Positions 45,311-57,815 of a DNA stretch of 64,000 nucleotides are shown piece by piece (the stretch's first letter is position 1; the number at the start of each line of letters is the position of its first letter). Location of the stretch: positions 36,778,023-36,842,022 of the forward strand of contig NC_023755.2 in assembly GCF_000499845.2 (NCBI RefSeq). The letters are read 5' to 3'. This DNA comes from Phaseolus vulgaris (taxonomy: Eukaryota; Streptophyta; Magnoliopsida; Fabales; Fabaceae). The position numbers and the translations under genes were made by a program. Under the pieces are notes generated by a model. That model did no database searches and had not been told where the DNA came from. It saw nothing but the letters and a program-made list of their open reading frames with translations.

Positions 45311-48300
45311 TTTCAAACAATAATATACAAATGTATATTATAGACTGAAGAATTACATGTATTAAGTAAAATCAATGAAGCATTGCATCAACATATTTTC
45401 TTTGTATATTGTGTTAGTGTTGGAATTATGTGTATAATTAGATAACAAAGGGACACATTTTGTATTATCCCAATAGAAAATACATTTTTTTTTGTGAAAA
45501 TAGTAATATCATAAAATTGCAGCGATGAAAGAAAAACACTATCAGACATAAGAGTTTGAACAAGAGAGTCATTTTAGAGTTGAAAGATAAAAAGACAAAT
45601 TAGAAAAACAATAATAAAAGAAGATAACAACTTAACAGAAAGAATTACTAAAAAAATTGTCGTATAAATTTGAAGAAAATGTTAAAAGCTGTTGTCACAC
45701 TAACTAAACAACCAACAAATAAACAAATTTGAATTCTTGATGTTATATGTTTTATAATTTAAATGATTTACTCTTTTTTTATTTTTTTTTATTAGTTATG
45801 AGTGTCAATGTTATTAGAAAATTTAACTCAATCTAGATAAGTTTTAATTACTATAATATTATTTTAATAAATTAACTTTAAATCTAATTCAACATATGAG
45901 ATGTAAGATCTTTAACAAAGATAATATTAAAAATGAATTTTATAAATAGTATGAGTTTGTAATTATAGTCTAAATCCTAATTATTACACCATAAATCCTA
46001 AATTAATCTTAAACCATAAATCCTATGTTAGTTTATGATTTATATGCTATGTTAGTGTATGATTTATATGATTCAATCGATTGAAAATTAACGTAAATTT
46101 ATAAGACAACTTATAAGAAAAATGAAGTTCGAAAGAGAAAAAAAAATATATAAAAAAAATGCAATGTATTACACGAGGTTGTGAAATATCGTATAAATCT
46201 CCTTCACGTTGATTCAAGTTGAAAATATAACTTTATCATAACTCCAAGAAATTTGAGAAAAGTTATCCATAAAAAATCATGAGTGAAAAAAGCAAGATAA
46301 TTTTAATTTAAAAAAAAATAATTTAAACACATTAAAAGAATAAAATCTTACATCTAATAAATAAAAGTGACTATGAAACTACAAATAATTTTGTACGCAT
46401 TAAAATTATTTTTCATCCAGATGAATAAAATAGAAGGATATTAATAATTTTAATTAAAAAAATGGAAGAAAACGAGAAATATTAAATGAAATTTTATTTT
46501 TTAACATTTAATTTGAAGATAAAAGAAATGAAGATAAACAGATTTTTAACCAAATCCTTCCACATGTATATGTATAGATTTGGAAGTAAACATATTTTTT
46601 ATGCCTCTGCCTTCTCTTTTTTATTATTGTTAAAAAATCAAATAATAAATTATTATACACACGATGATGTATTTTCTTTTAACAAACTATATAACCTAAT
46701 ACCAAAAATATTTAGTAGAAAGATGATGATTATGATACCATCTTTTATTAAATAATAATAATAAAATGAAATATTGGCTTCATGAATATTGTTTAATTAA
46801 AATATATTAATTTAAATATTTTTTATATTATATTACTTAAATAATATAAATATACAGTGTATCTTTCGATATCTTGATCTCTCAATATCCTTTTACGACA
46901 ATCTCTCAATATTTTCTTTAAGAAAACTAGCAAAAATACAGGTGTAATAGTGTTTGTGTATTTGCATTTTCTATTTAATTATTTATATATAATTATGTTT
47001 AATATTAAAATTTGAATAAAAAAGTATATATATCTATTATATATTTAATAAGATTTATTAAAACTAAATCCACCAATTAAATATACAATTGAGAAAAAAA
47101 TATTTTAATAACTTTAGTATCACCGTTATTACATCCAAACAAATAAAAATATATGATTGCAATCTTTCAATAAACATATTTTTCTTTGATATAAAATAGT
47201 CAGTAGGAATAAATAAATAAACACTTTTGTTTCCATCTTCCTCTTTGTGCTTCATTCTATGGGTTTTTTTTATCCCTTTGGATTAATGAAACATGTCAAT
47301 AAGCTTAATAAAACATTTATTTTTTTTAGTTTGAAAGGCTTAAAAAAATTATCTTTGTAAATAGAAAAGAAGTGGTTAATGGTTAGTGTTTATAAAACAA
47401 TCATTTTAGTGATTTTAATAAGAAAAAAAAAACATTTGAGTCTTTAATAAAAAGAAAAAAAGAAAAAGGATTTAGGAGAAAATAGTGAAGAAATAAACAA
47501 CGACGCCATGTGAATATTTGAAAGACAGAAAACAAAACTTTGATAGTTTTATAGTGTTTTATGAACAAAATTTGAGAAACTTACTCATTTGAAAGTGGAG
47601 GAAACAGTTTTAATTCAACCAAGAAACCAAATTTCATGCGCTTGAAGACGTCAACGGTAAATCAATACAAAAACTATATACAAAATCATATATAAAAAAA
47701 CGTAATACATATAAAGAAGATGGAACAAAACCAGAAAAAGAAAATGAAGATGAATATTGTAAAAAAAAAAAAAATATAAAAAAAAAATAAAAAATATATA
47801 TATATATATATATATATATAATAAAAAACAATTGAAATATCATAAATTATTTTATAAGAAACTTAAATTTAATCAAGTCATAAATTTAATTATTTTGTAA
47901 TAATGGATTAACATATATAAAAATAGTAACTTTATGGGAAAGATATCGATTAACAAACTAAAAACTTTGAAAATATTACAAAATCACAAATATATTCATA
48001 ATATTTAGTCCTTATTAATTTTTAACATTTTCTAAAATATAAATTAATAATTTAAAATAATACATAATAATAAAAATTATTAATATATTAAAATATTTTA
48101 ACATCATCATTTTATTATAATACAATACCTAATTCATATTTCTAAAGGATTTATTTGTTATAATTTTTGATTATATCAAATAAATATATGATATATGCAA
48201 CTTAGAAACTAAAATAGTAATTTGTCATACATCTTTTATTATCCCAGTTACCTTTAATTTAAACATAACCACAAAACATGGTAACTTGTTTAATAATATC

Positions 48301-49930
48301 GCAATTTATCATCATCAATTGATATACACTTTTTTACCATATTGATAGAACAAAATTACCCTCTTTTGTTGATAATTAGTTTTGATGGATACAAGTGACT
48401 AATAATCTTCATGTGAGATTTTTTTCCCAATTACATTTTATTTATCTACAAGATTTAAATTTGAAATTATATTATTGCATAGTGTTTATAATAAAAAGAT
48501 AATTTTTTGTACACAATTTCTTACAATTTTATCTTTTAAATAATTATTTTTATTAAATTTAAATAATTATAAGAATAAAAAAAATCATCTGCACAAGAAA
48601 ATAATTACTTACAATAAAACTCAAAAAATATTATTTTATAATTAATTTTAGGAAAAATAATTTTATAATTTAAGATTATATTTTCATTTCAATAATTCTA
48701 TAATTTTTCTTTTCAAAATTTAACAATTTATATTTTAATATATTAAATTTATTATTTAATAAATAAAAATAATTTATATATTTATGTATAACAGTTAGAT
48801 ATATACATAATCCTTGTATTAGTTAATTAAAAAATTAAAATAAAATATTATAAAATTTAGATATATTTTAATGAAATAAAAATGTAAATACACAGAATGT
48901 ATGTGTTTTTATTATTATACTACGGAACACAGATGATCTGTATATCTGATTTTTTATTTTTATTATATATATATATATATATATTTATTTAAATGAAATA
49001 TAGATTTATGTGTATTCATATTTTTTAATTTTTTTCATAAACTTATGTGTATTTGTATTCTATAATATTTCGTAATGTATTTGTATTTTATAGTATTTGA
49101 CAAAGTCTGTGTATCTGTATTATTTGACAATGATGAGTATCAAATATTTAAATATTTGAGTACTTATTATTTGACAAATGAATATCAAATATTTAAATAT
49201 TTGACAACACTAAACTTGTGTATATGTATTGTTAAATATTTGACATCATCTGCGTATTTATTTTTTAAGATTAGCAAATGAGAATACACAAAACACTCTT
49301 ATTGTTAATTATATATATATATAAAATATTCATATACATACTCAAAAATAAATGAAACAATTTTTTATTGTTCATCATCTCAAAATAAACAAAGATTTAA
49401 ATATGATAGAGAGTATTATCAAATAATGTAGATACAAAAATATTCTCAAATACTATAAAATAAAAATATATTGTCGTAGATACATATAAATTTATGATTT
49501 TTTCTAAATATGGATACATAGATGTTGTCACTTGTGTTTTCATTAATTTTATAATAGTTATTTTAAAAATTATATTGAAAATTTAAAATTATTAATAAAT
49601 CAGTTTGATTTGAAAAAATAATTGAAATCAAATATAAAAATCAATTATTTAAGTTAGATTTATGTAAATATAGAGAATGCATGTGTTTTTATTATTATAA
49701 TAATATGTAGCATAAAAAATCGCAAATAACGGCAAATGGTTAACAGACACCTCATGATTGGTAACTGTGAAGGATAGGTGCAGCAAAAGTTTTCAAAATT
49801 GGTCAAGAAAATGTATTTAAATTTATGGAACGTATAAATGAGATAGCAGAAACTGGAATATCACAAAACACAAGGCCAAATGGAAAATCAAAATCTGGAG
49901 AAATGGTATCTTCATCATCGCAGGGTTAGT
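45311..49930. other. AT-rich intergenic DNA
   Basis: No gene recognised over 4.6 kb. It holds poly-A tracts, (AT)n runs at 47794-47822 and 48965-48982, and a degenerate repeat at 49075-49250. A GC rise near 49910 marks the 5' region of the PHD gene. Confidence 0.5.
49110..49250. repeat. Direct repeat of TATTTGACAA-TATCAAATATTTAAATATTTGA
   Basis: A roughly 60-bp unit (TTATTTGACAA, then ATCAAATATTTAAATATTTGA) is present twice, with shorter TATTTGACA echoes on both sides. It can form small hairpins. Confidence 0.7.
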
Positions 49931-50156
49931 TTTGGCATTGGAGAAAACATTAGGATCTCTTCTTTGCCTTTCTCTTGACCCTCAAATCCCAATTTACTCA
50001 CTCTTACCCTTTTTTTCTCCAAACCCTAGCTTTCCCTTTCCAACCCAATCCTCTCATTCAAAATCCCCATTCGCATGTGCAATCCGCATACTTTCTCGGA
50101 TCTTCCTTAATTTTCGGGTATTATTGTGCCTTTTTTCCTGCCAATAGGTTCAATCA
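49931..50156 (+). other. 5' leader of the PHD gene, with possible leader intron
   Basis: A C/T-rich leader (TCTTCTTTGCCTTTCTCTTG, CTCACTCTTACCC) precedes an acceptor-like TTTTTTCCTGCCAATAG ending about ten bases before ATG 50157. A leader intron is likely, but its donor is not certain. Confidence 0.4.
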
Positions 50157-53100
50157 ATGGCCAAGGGCACCGATTCCGACGAGTTCGTCTTGCTTTCTAC
50201 GGTTCGGACTGGTCTGAAGAGGGAGTTCGCGTTCGCAATGAAGGCCCAATCTGAGATCTGCGGCGCTTCTCTGGGCCGAACGCGGGCCAGCAAGAACCGG
50301 CCCCACCCTCCTGTTCAGTCCACATCTTCCCGGAAACGGCCAAGGAAGACCGTGGAGCAGAAAGCGTCGGAGGACGTCTTGAGCGAGGAAGAGGCTAAGA
50401 GCGACGTTGTGGATCTTCAGAGCGACGATGAACCGAAGAATAATCACGCGGGAGAATCAGAGTCTGCGGCAATGTTGGTTTGTGAAGAGGAAACAAAGAG
50501 TGATGTGGCAGTGGAAAATATTATCAGCGAAGAGGAGCCGAAGGTGTTGGAAACTGTTATCAGCGAAGAGGAGCCGAAGGTGTTGGAAACTATAATCAGC
50601 GAAGAGGAGCCGAAGGCGTTGGAAACTATAATCAGCGAAGAGGAGCCGAAGGCGTTGGAAACTATAATCAGCGAAGAGGAGCCGAAGGTGTTGGAAACTA
50701 TAATCAGCGAAGAGGAGCCGAAGGTGTTGGAAACTATAATCAGCGAAAAGGAGCCTGTTGTGGCTGAGACGTTGAAGGAAGAGGTTGTGGATGAGATGGC
50801 ACAACCTCTTGGCGAAATTAACGAGGAATCGGAGAAGGGTGTTTTGGGAGGTAAGGTACCTAGTGGGGAAACCCTTGTTTTGGAGGATAATGACGACAAG
50901 GGGAAGAAGAGGAAGAGAATGAAAAAGCGGTTGGAGAGGCCTCAGACTGTGAGAAGGTTTACGCGGTCGTTATTGAAGGAAAAACCCGAGGAAACAAATG
51001 ATGAGAAACATGTTGGTGCGGTTGGACTTGATGATGCTATTAAGAGGGAATCAGAAACTGAGGCTTCGGTGTTAATGACCACTCCTAGTTCGGGAAGATT
51101 TTCGAATTCTAGGTTGAGGAAGTTTCCTACCAAGTTGAAGGATCTTCTGGCTACGGGGATTCTTGACGGATTGACAGTGAGGTACATGAAGGGATCAAAG
51201 GTATATCTATCTTTGCTTCTTTTAATAGTGGCTTATGAGTGTTAGTATTTAAGAATTTGTGCTTAATGTTTTAGTTTGTTTGACTATTTTTTAGGCACGA
51301 AAAAATGGAGAAACAGGGCTTCAAGGAGTGATTCAAAACTCTGGGGTTCTGTGCTTTTGTGATAGTTGCAAGGGGGTTGAGGTGCATTTTATGAAAATGC
51401 CTATTTTTAGTATCTGACAGATTATTGTTGTAAATTGTGTTTTTTATTTGGTTTTTGGTGGAAATAGGTTGTCTCACCCTCTGTGTTTGAGCTGCATGCT
51501 GGCAGTGCAAATAAACGTCCCCCAGAGTACATTTACATGGATAATGGGATTAGTGGATGTAACCTCCGTGATGTCATAAATGCCTGCTGCGATTTGCCAT
51601 TGGAGTCAATGGAGGAAGCCGTCCAAAAACTTCTTGCTGGCTTCACTATGAACAAATCTTCCATCTGTTTGAACTGCCGAGGTTTGAAATTCACATGCTT
51701 GATATCTCCCCATTGATTATCCCAATGTGTTTGCATCTTTGCATACTTATTTCCAGGCCATGTAACAGTTGATATTGATGTCTTTCGGTGTCTATTTTAG
51801 GAGCATGCAAGGGTGTGTCAAAGCTAGTATGTGATTCTTGCATATCAAGCCCCCCTCAAACAGCCACAGTTAGTAGCAAAAAGATTTCATCACTAGTTGA
51901 ACCAAGGTATCACTTAATTTTTTGTTTTATAAACATAAGGACTACTTGGTTTTAAGATGAGAAATAAGAAATTGGGATAAATATGGTACATTTTCCTTCC
52001 TTTAAATTGATGAATAATTTCTAAATTGTAAATCTTATCAACTGTTTTATCTTCCGTCTTATTCCTTATTGATGAATGGACAGGCTATTATAGTATAGGA
52101 TGACTAGTTATTTTGTTTAATGACACTTTCTCATGTATGTTTCTATATGTCTATGTAATGTGTGTTGTGATTGTGATATTATCAAATTTCACTGGATGCA
52201 TTGCATATTATTATTTATTACATGCACATTCCATCTATCTCAGATCACCAGAGCCAGTAACGGTTAAAAAATCATTAGACTACGAGATGCATCCAAATTC
52301 ATTAGAAAATACGGTGCAGCCAAACTTACTAAATAATGGTGTGCCGCCAAGCTCATTAAACAATGAGATGATGCCAAATTCGTTAAATAGTGTGGTGAAG
52401 CCTAATTCATCAAACAGTGCGATGAAGCCAAATTCGTTAAAGAATGGGATGAAGCACAGTGCATCTCGTGGTAAGAGTCAGGGAAGACTAACTAGGAAGT
52501 AAGTGTATTTGTAATCACTTATCTAAACATTTGCTTCACTTAGAAATGCTTATATTTACACACTTTAAAATATTGGGGATTTAATTAATGTCTTTTTTCT
52601 TTTGTAATTTTTGAAAGGGATCTACGCTTGCATAAATTGGTATTTGAAGGAGATGTTTTGCCAGATGGAACTGAAGTAGCCTACTATGCTCATGGACAGG
52701 TTGCTTGGATCGATATTGATTCTGTTCTTTTTTTTCCTATTATTTTTGGTTTTTATCTTTCCTTATTGTACTTTTGTTTTGTGGTCAGAAACTGTTGGTT
52801 GGTTACAAAAAAGGATATGCAATTTTTTGTACCTGCTGCAACTCTGAGGTGCTTTTCCTTGTTACGTGTTATATTGGGCCACATATTTAGCTATGATAGA
52901 TGTTTAACAACTGTACTTTTTTGTAAAAAAATTGATTGGGCAGGTCAGTGCTTCTCAGTTTGAAGCTCATGCTGGTTGGGCATCACGAAGAAAGCCGTGA
53001 GTTCTTGTTTAAATTTTATTATTGGATGCAGGGTGCAAATGTATTGTTTATCTAGATTTGCATTAATACGCTCATCATAGTTTTAGTTGTTTTCTTGCTC

Positions 53101-56100
53101 ATTAAATGAGTTTAACTTGTTATTGGATGCAATTATAGGGTGTGCCTGCTCTTTCTATCTAGCTTTGCATTAAATTGCTTATAACAAGTTCAATGTTTTC
53201 CTTTTGGGTCCTATAATATATTCTAGGTCTAGTACAAAGTGAAAAAAATATATGATTAAATTAAGAAACTAAGTATTTGGGAGGAAAAATATTTGTTACC
53301 ATGCCATCTTTGTTAAGGAAAAGTAGAAAGAAACTTAATCACTTTCCCTTATTTTCCAATTTCTTAGGGCTGCATGAGTTTGCCATCATGAATTGATGTG
53401 AGTGTTTTGTACAATTGACTATCGTCATTTCCTTGTTTAAAATTGTGTTATTGTGTTGCAGTTACCTGCACATCTACACATCTAATGGAATCTCACTCCA
53501 TGAGTTGTCCATCTCTTTATCTAAAGATCGGAGGTTTTCCAACAATGATAATGATGATCTCTGCATCATATGTGAAGATGGAGGGGATCTTTTGTGTTGT
53601 GATGGATGCCCTAGAGCTTTTCACATAGGTGAAACATTATTTTCCTTTCATTTTGTTAATCTATTCTGTATTGACATTTGTTACTTTTCCCTCTCTTCGA
53701 ATAGTGGTTTATAGCATCCAAGAGTTACATTCTAAACTGAACAAGCAACTAAATACTAAACCAGAACTAGCTGATATATGGAATTGAAACAAAGTCAGTA
53801 ATGATATATTGTCAGCCAAAACTATTAAATGAACCACCGGAAAGCCTTCAAAGAATGTACACCTGTATAGAATTTCTTGTGGTTGTATGCATATGAGGCT
53901 CGAAAGGCCATAATGGTTAGAGATCATACCATTATTAATTGTGTTTAGGATGTTGTTGCTCCCAATAATCTTAAATTTCTGTAATAACACTTTTAAAGTG
54001 ATTGTAAGCTTTTAAATAAATTCTTCAATAGAAATTTATTTTATAATCAAAATAATAGGAATATTTGTTATTTATTATTAAATTTTTTTTGTCAACGTAA
54101 TTTAAAAATTCTAACATGTAAGTTATATAGATCCTCTTTCTGGTTAGTTTTTTTTACGGTGATCCTTCATTATATGTCATCTGTAAGACCCTCTTTAAGC
54201 ACTTGCTAGTGCTTTTAGCAGGTCATTTCCTGGCCGAGGAATTGGACAATCTTACCTCTCTCCTAAAACATTCCAATTTTATTTTATCAAAATATGAGAA
54301 AGTCATTTTCAAAATAAAATTTTATGTAAGATTTTCTTTTATTGATATTCTTGCACCTTTGGGAATTATGATGATTGTGTTTTTTTTTTCCTTTCATGAA
54401 ATTTGTTGGCAGTGATGGTGGAATTTAATTCGTGGTATTCTTTTGTTTATTATATGAAAGTAATTCTTTTCGTTCTGCAATTCGTTCTTGATGTTAGTTT
54501 TTATAGCCATTGTTCTGATGGGCTGTGTAAAATTTTACAATTTCAGACTGTGTCCCTTTACCATGCATTCCTACTGGTACTTGGTATTGTAAGTATTGCC
54601 AGAATATTTTCCAAAAAGATAGGCAGGGGCAACATAATGTGAATGCTCTGGCAGCTGGAAGGATTGAAGGCACTGATATTTTGGAACAGATGAACCCCAG
54701 ATGTATTCGTGTTGTCAAAACTGTAGAAGTTGACCATGGTGGATGTGCCTTGTGCAGGTAACACTGCTATATATATATATATATATTTATTGGTAGGCTC
54801 TTTAGTGACTCAAGTTATATTATGATTAAATTATTATTGCCATGACTTCTCTTTGGGGTCGTGTTATGCCTTCACAAGCCAACTGAAAGCTTGCCAATAT
54901 AACACTAGTCTCATTTATGGGTTGGTGCGGTGGATGCATGTTGGGAATTTTTTTGCCAGGCCATTTGAAATTATTCTTTTCAATTGAATACTTCGTTGAG
55001 TTTTTTTAACATTGGCTAGTTTATATACATGTCATTTAATACGCCAGCATTGACATTCTTTTACCTTCGTGATGCTTTTGATGTAATGTACAGTCGTCAC
55101 AATTTCAGTAAAAGCTTTGGTCCTCGGACAGTAATTATTTGTGATCAGGTATTTGCCTTTTCTGACTTTTAGATAGCCAGGTTTTAATAAACTGTTTCTT
55201 TTTTTGATATCATGACATATTTTAAAATTCTGATTGGGTACGTTCTTGCAGTGTGAGAAAGAATATCATGTTGGATGTTTGAAGGATCATAACATGCAGA
55301 ACCTTGAGGTGCTTTTGATTTTCTTTATTGATTTTCTCCTTACTGAAATTTTTTATGTCTTGTAAACATACATTTTTAACGGATATTAATCTGCAGGAAT
55401 TGCCTGAGGGGAATTGGTTTTGTAGCACAGCTTGCAATCAAATTCATTCTGCTCTGGTGGATTTGGCGGCATGTGGCGAAAAGAGTATCCCAGATTCCCT
55501 TCTAAGTTTGATAAAAAAGAAACATGAAGAGAAAAGTGTAGACATTGGTGGAGGTGGCCTTGATGTTAAATGGAGGGTTATAAATTGGAAACTAGATGAT
55601 TCTGTTGAAAATAGGAAAAGGCTTTCAAAGGCTGTTGCTATCTTCCATGTGAGTATATAAGATTATGATTTATTTAGTTTCCTACTCCTTCCGTTCCTAT
55701 TTATAAGTGCCTCTAGACTGATTCATACTCTTTAAGAAAATGGGTTAAATTAGTTAAAAAGAATAAATTGGTCAATTATTAGTATTGTTGTCCCAAATTA
55801 AATCTAAAGTATTAGTGAGACTTTCATATCATAATTACTTGTATTCTTAAATCAGATTACTAGAGAGCATGACTATCAAAATTGCGAGTCAACTTGTAAA
55901 ATTCGCACACCCTCAAACCTCATTAATTCGCATGCAGGATCGCTTTTTAGTAGGCTCATGTAAACTCGGTTTAAACTTGTGTTAAATCGTAAGTTTAGAG
56001 GTCTTTCAACGAGCTCAGTTGGACATTAGAAATAAGTCAAAACCGACACTGGATTTGTTTGTTTCTGGGTCACAATTTATAAAAACAAACCTACGGAGCA

Positions 56101-57815
56101 ATTTCATGGTTCACTGGTTCTCTCTTAAAGTTTGTCTGTTTTGGGTGTTGATGCTGTGTTCTCCTATTGTACCAACTGATCTCTCTTGGTGTCTTCTCAG
56201 CTCCGCTCTACTCCGTTTTGTGTTTGTAATTCTCCTTCACAATTTCCCATCTCACTACCATTTCTTTTCTCTTGGCCAGTTTCGGATATAGGGCTGGCAC
56301 AAGCTACAAAGTAGAGGCTTGGGTCATTTTAGGGTTTTAGCTTTTTTACTCCTCTTCCTATTTTGGATTGTTGGGCCTCTTTTTAAGTCCAACAATTTAT
56401 GTAAAGCATAATATATCATATTAACTAGAGTAATGATAAAGGGATAATACTATTAGATAAATAGAAAAAACTATATATGTTATATGATAAACTAATAATA
56501 AATAATATCACTGTAAGATATAAAAAGTTATTTATAACATTATATAATATTGAACTATTATGTTATTTATAAATATTATATTTTTTTATCCGAAGTTAAT
56601 TCTTGCAAGGTTACGATTGGAGTTTATAATCCGAGTTTATACGTGTTTACTTAAACACTTGAGTTTGACAACCTTGCTATAGATAGAGACTTTGTCATTA
56701 ATTTCTAATGTTTTTTTTTTTTGGGTAAAAACATCTCAATAAATGAAGGCTATTTTAGGAAATAAAATTAATGCATGATTCAACATCAAGGGGTCTTTTA
56801 AAATGGTACAACAAATTTCCTTGAAAGGGTCTTGTAAATAGGTATAGAAGGAGAAATTTTTATCAGTTACTTTGTCTTTAGTATATATATTGTGGTAAAT
56901 TTGTCATTTGTATTTTGAAGACACGACATTTATTTTATGTTAAGTTTGATGGATGGGCAATTTTAGTTAGTGTTAGAATCCTGTTTTTTACAGGAAAGGT
57001 TTGATCCTATAGTCGATTCAACATCTGGCCGAGATTTCATTCCGACAATGTTGTTTGGGTATGTCTTGCATTTTTTTTGGTACATTCTATATATATATAT
57101 ATATTTATGTTATGTATACGTGGGATGTGAATGAATTTTCTTGTTGGTTTCATTTCCTCAGAAGGAACATTCGGGGTCAAGATTTTAGTGGAATGTACTG
57201 TGCAGTGCTTACTGTCAAGTAAGTATCTCGATGACATGTTTTATGTAGAGGTTGCAAATCTGGATGTAATTGTTACCTACTGAGTATATTTTTATTGTTT
57301 TGCAGTGGAGATATTGTGTGCGCCGGAGTATTTCGTGTGTTTGGGTCAGAAATTGCAGAGCTTCCATTGGTGGCAACAACTTCTGATCAACAAGGACAGG
57401 TTATTTAATTTTTTTTTACTGTAGTGACAAGGATACAGTGTACTCCAAGTGTAAGATTTTGTGAATGGCAGGAAATATTCTAACTGACAACGATATTTCT
57501 TTTTCAGGGTTATTTTCAGTGTCTATTTTCTTGTATTGAGACATTACTTGGATCTTTGAATGTGAAAAACCTTGTCCTACCAGCTGCTGATGAAGCTGAA
57601 TCGATATGGACCGGTAAATTTGGGTTTACTAAGCTAGCTCTAGATGAGGTATGTATAAACTTCATCTTATGTTTAGTTTACATTCTCAATGGTTTCCACT
57701 CGTTATATTAGACTAACTTCTGCTGTGGCTACAGATAAACAAGTATAAGAAATTTTATCGGATGATGATATTTCAAGGGACCTCGGTGTTACATAAGCCT
57801 GTTCCTGCACTATGA
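50157..57815 (+). CDS. PHD-finger/TDBD/GNAT chromatin protein, 1026 residues, 18 exons
   Basis: Exons: 50157-51200, 51295-51381, 51468-51681, 51801-51906, 52244-52498, 52618-52699, 52789-52848, 52944-52996, 53462-53628, 54547-54757, 55094-55148, 55252-55308, 55397-55648, 56994-57058, 57162-57218, 57306-57399, 57508-57648, 57735-57815. Phases agree throughout (3081 bases). The acidic N-terminus has basic [13 protein letters not shown] patches (nuclear). Two Tify/Jas-type DNA-binding domains follow (about 337-405, with [17 protein letters not shown]; about 573-652, with [13 protein letters not shown]). PHD finger 1 (about 668-710) reads [20 protein letters not shown]. An extended PHD 2 (about 757-825) reads [19 protein letters not shown] and [12 protein letters not shown]. 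The C-terminal GNAT-like fold has [16 protein letters not shown] and GKFGFTKL. The domain order is that of the plant acyltransferase/PHD family that includes the histone acetyltransferase IDM1. Which histone residues it reads or modifies is not deducible. Confidence 0.93.
50523..50774 (+). repeat. In-frame 36-bp minisatellite in exon 1 of the PHD gene
   Basis: Six near-identical 36-bp units encode ISEEEPK(V/A)LET(I/V), and a seventh diverged unit reads [12 protein letters not shown]. Residues about 123-206. Units differ mainly by GTG/GCG (Val/Ala), so the array is young. It forms a highly acidic region. Confidence 0.95.
52287..52448 (+). repeat. In-frame 27-bp repeats in exon 5 of the PHD gene
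   Basis: Six 27-bp units encode the 9-residue pattern (M/V)xPNSLNNx ([54 protein letters not shown]). Residues about 499-552, between the two TDBD domains. They are more diverged than the exon 1 repeats. Confidence 0.92.
53629..54546 (+). other. Long intron 9 interrupting PHD finger 1
   Basis: The 918-bp intron splits the first PHD finger after its zinc-binding His (AFHI|). It contains an AT-rich stretch (53990-54120) and no recognised element. Short ORFs in it are not supported. Confidence 0.7.
55681..55830. mobile_element. Partial Stowaway/mariner-like MITE in intron 13 of the PHD gene
   Basis: It starts, after a TA dinucleotide, with CTCCTTCCGTTCCTATTTATAAG, close to the usual terminal repeat of plant Tc1/mariner MITEs. 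The opposite terminal repeat is not found, so the element is truncated and its right limit is a guess. The host intron (55649-56993) is the gene's longest. Confidence 0.5.

Noticed and set aside
45483..45500. Poly-T and other simple tracts considered as retroposon tails
   Set aside because: No adjacent target-site duplication or processed coding sequence; such tracts are common in this AT-rich DNA.
50444..50899. Repetitive minus-strand ORFs ([11 protein letters not shown] repeats)
   Set aside because: They are antisense readings of the 36-bp minisatellite in the PHD gene; the plus-strand frame is continuous with verified exons.
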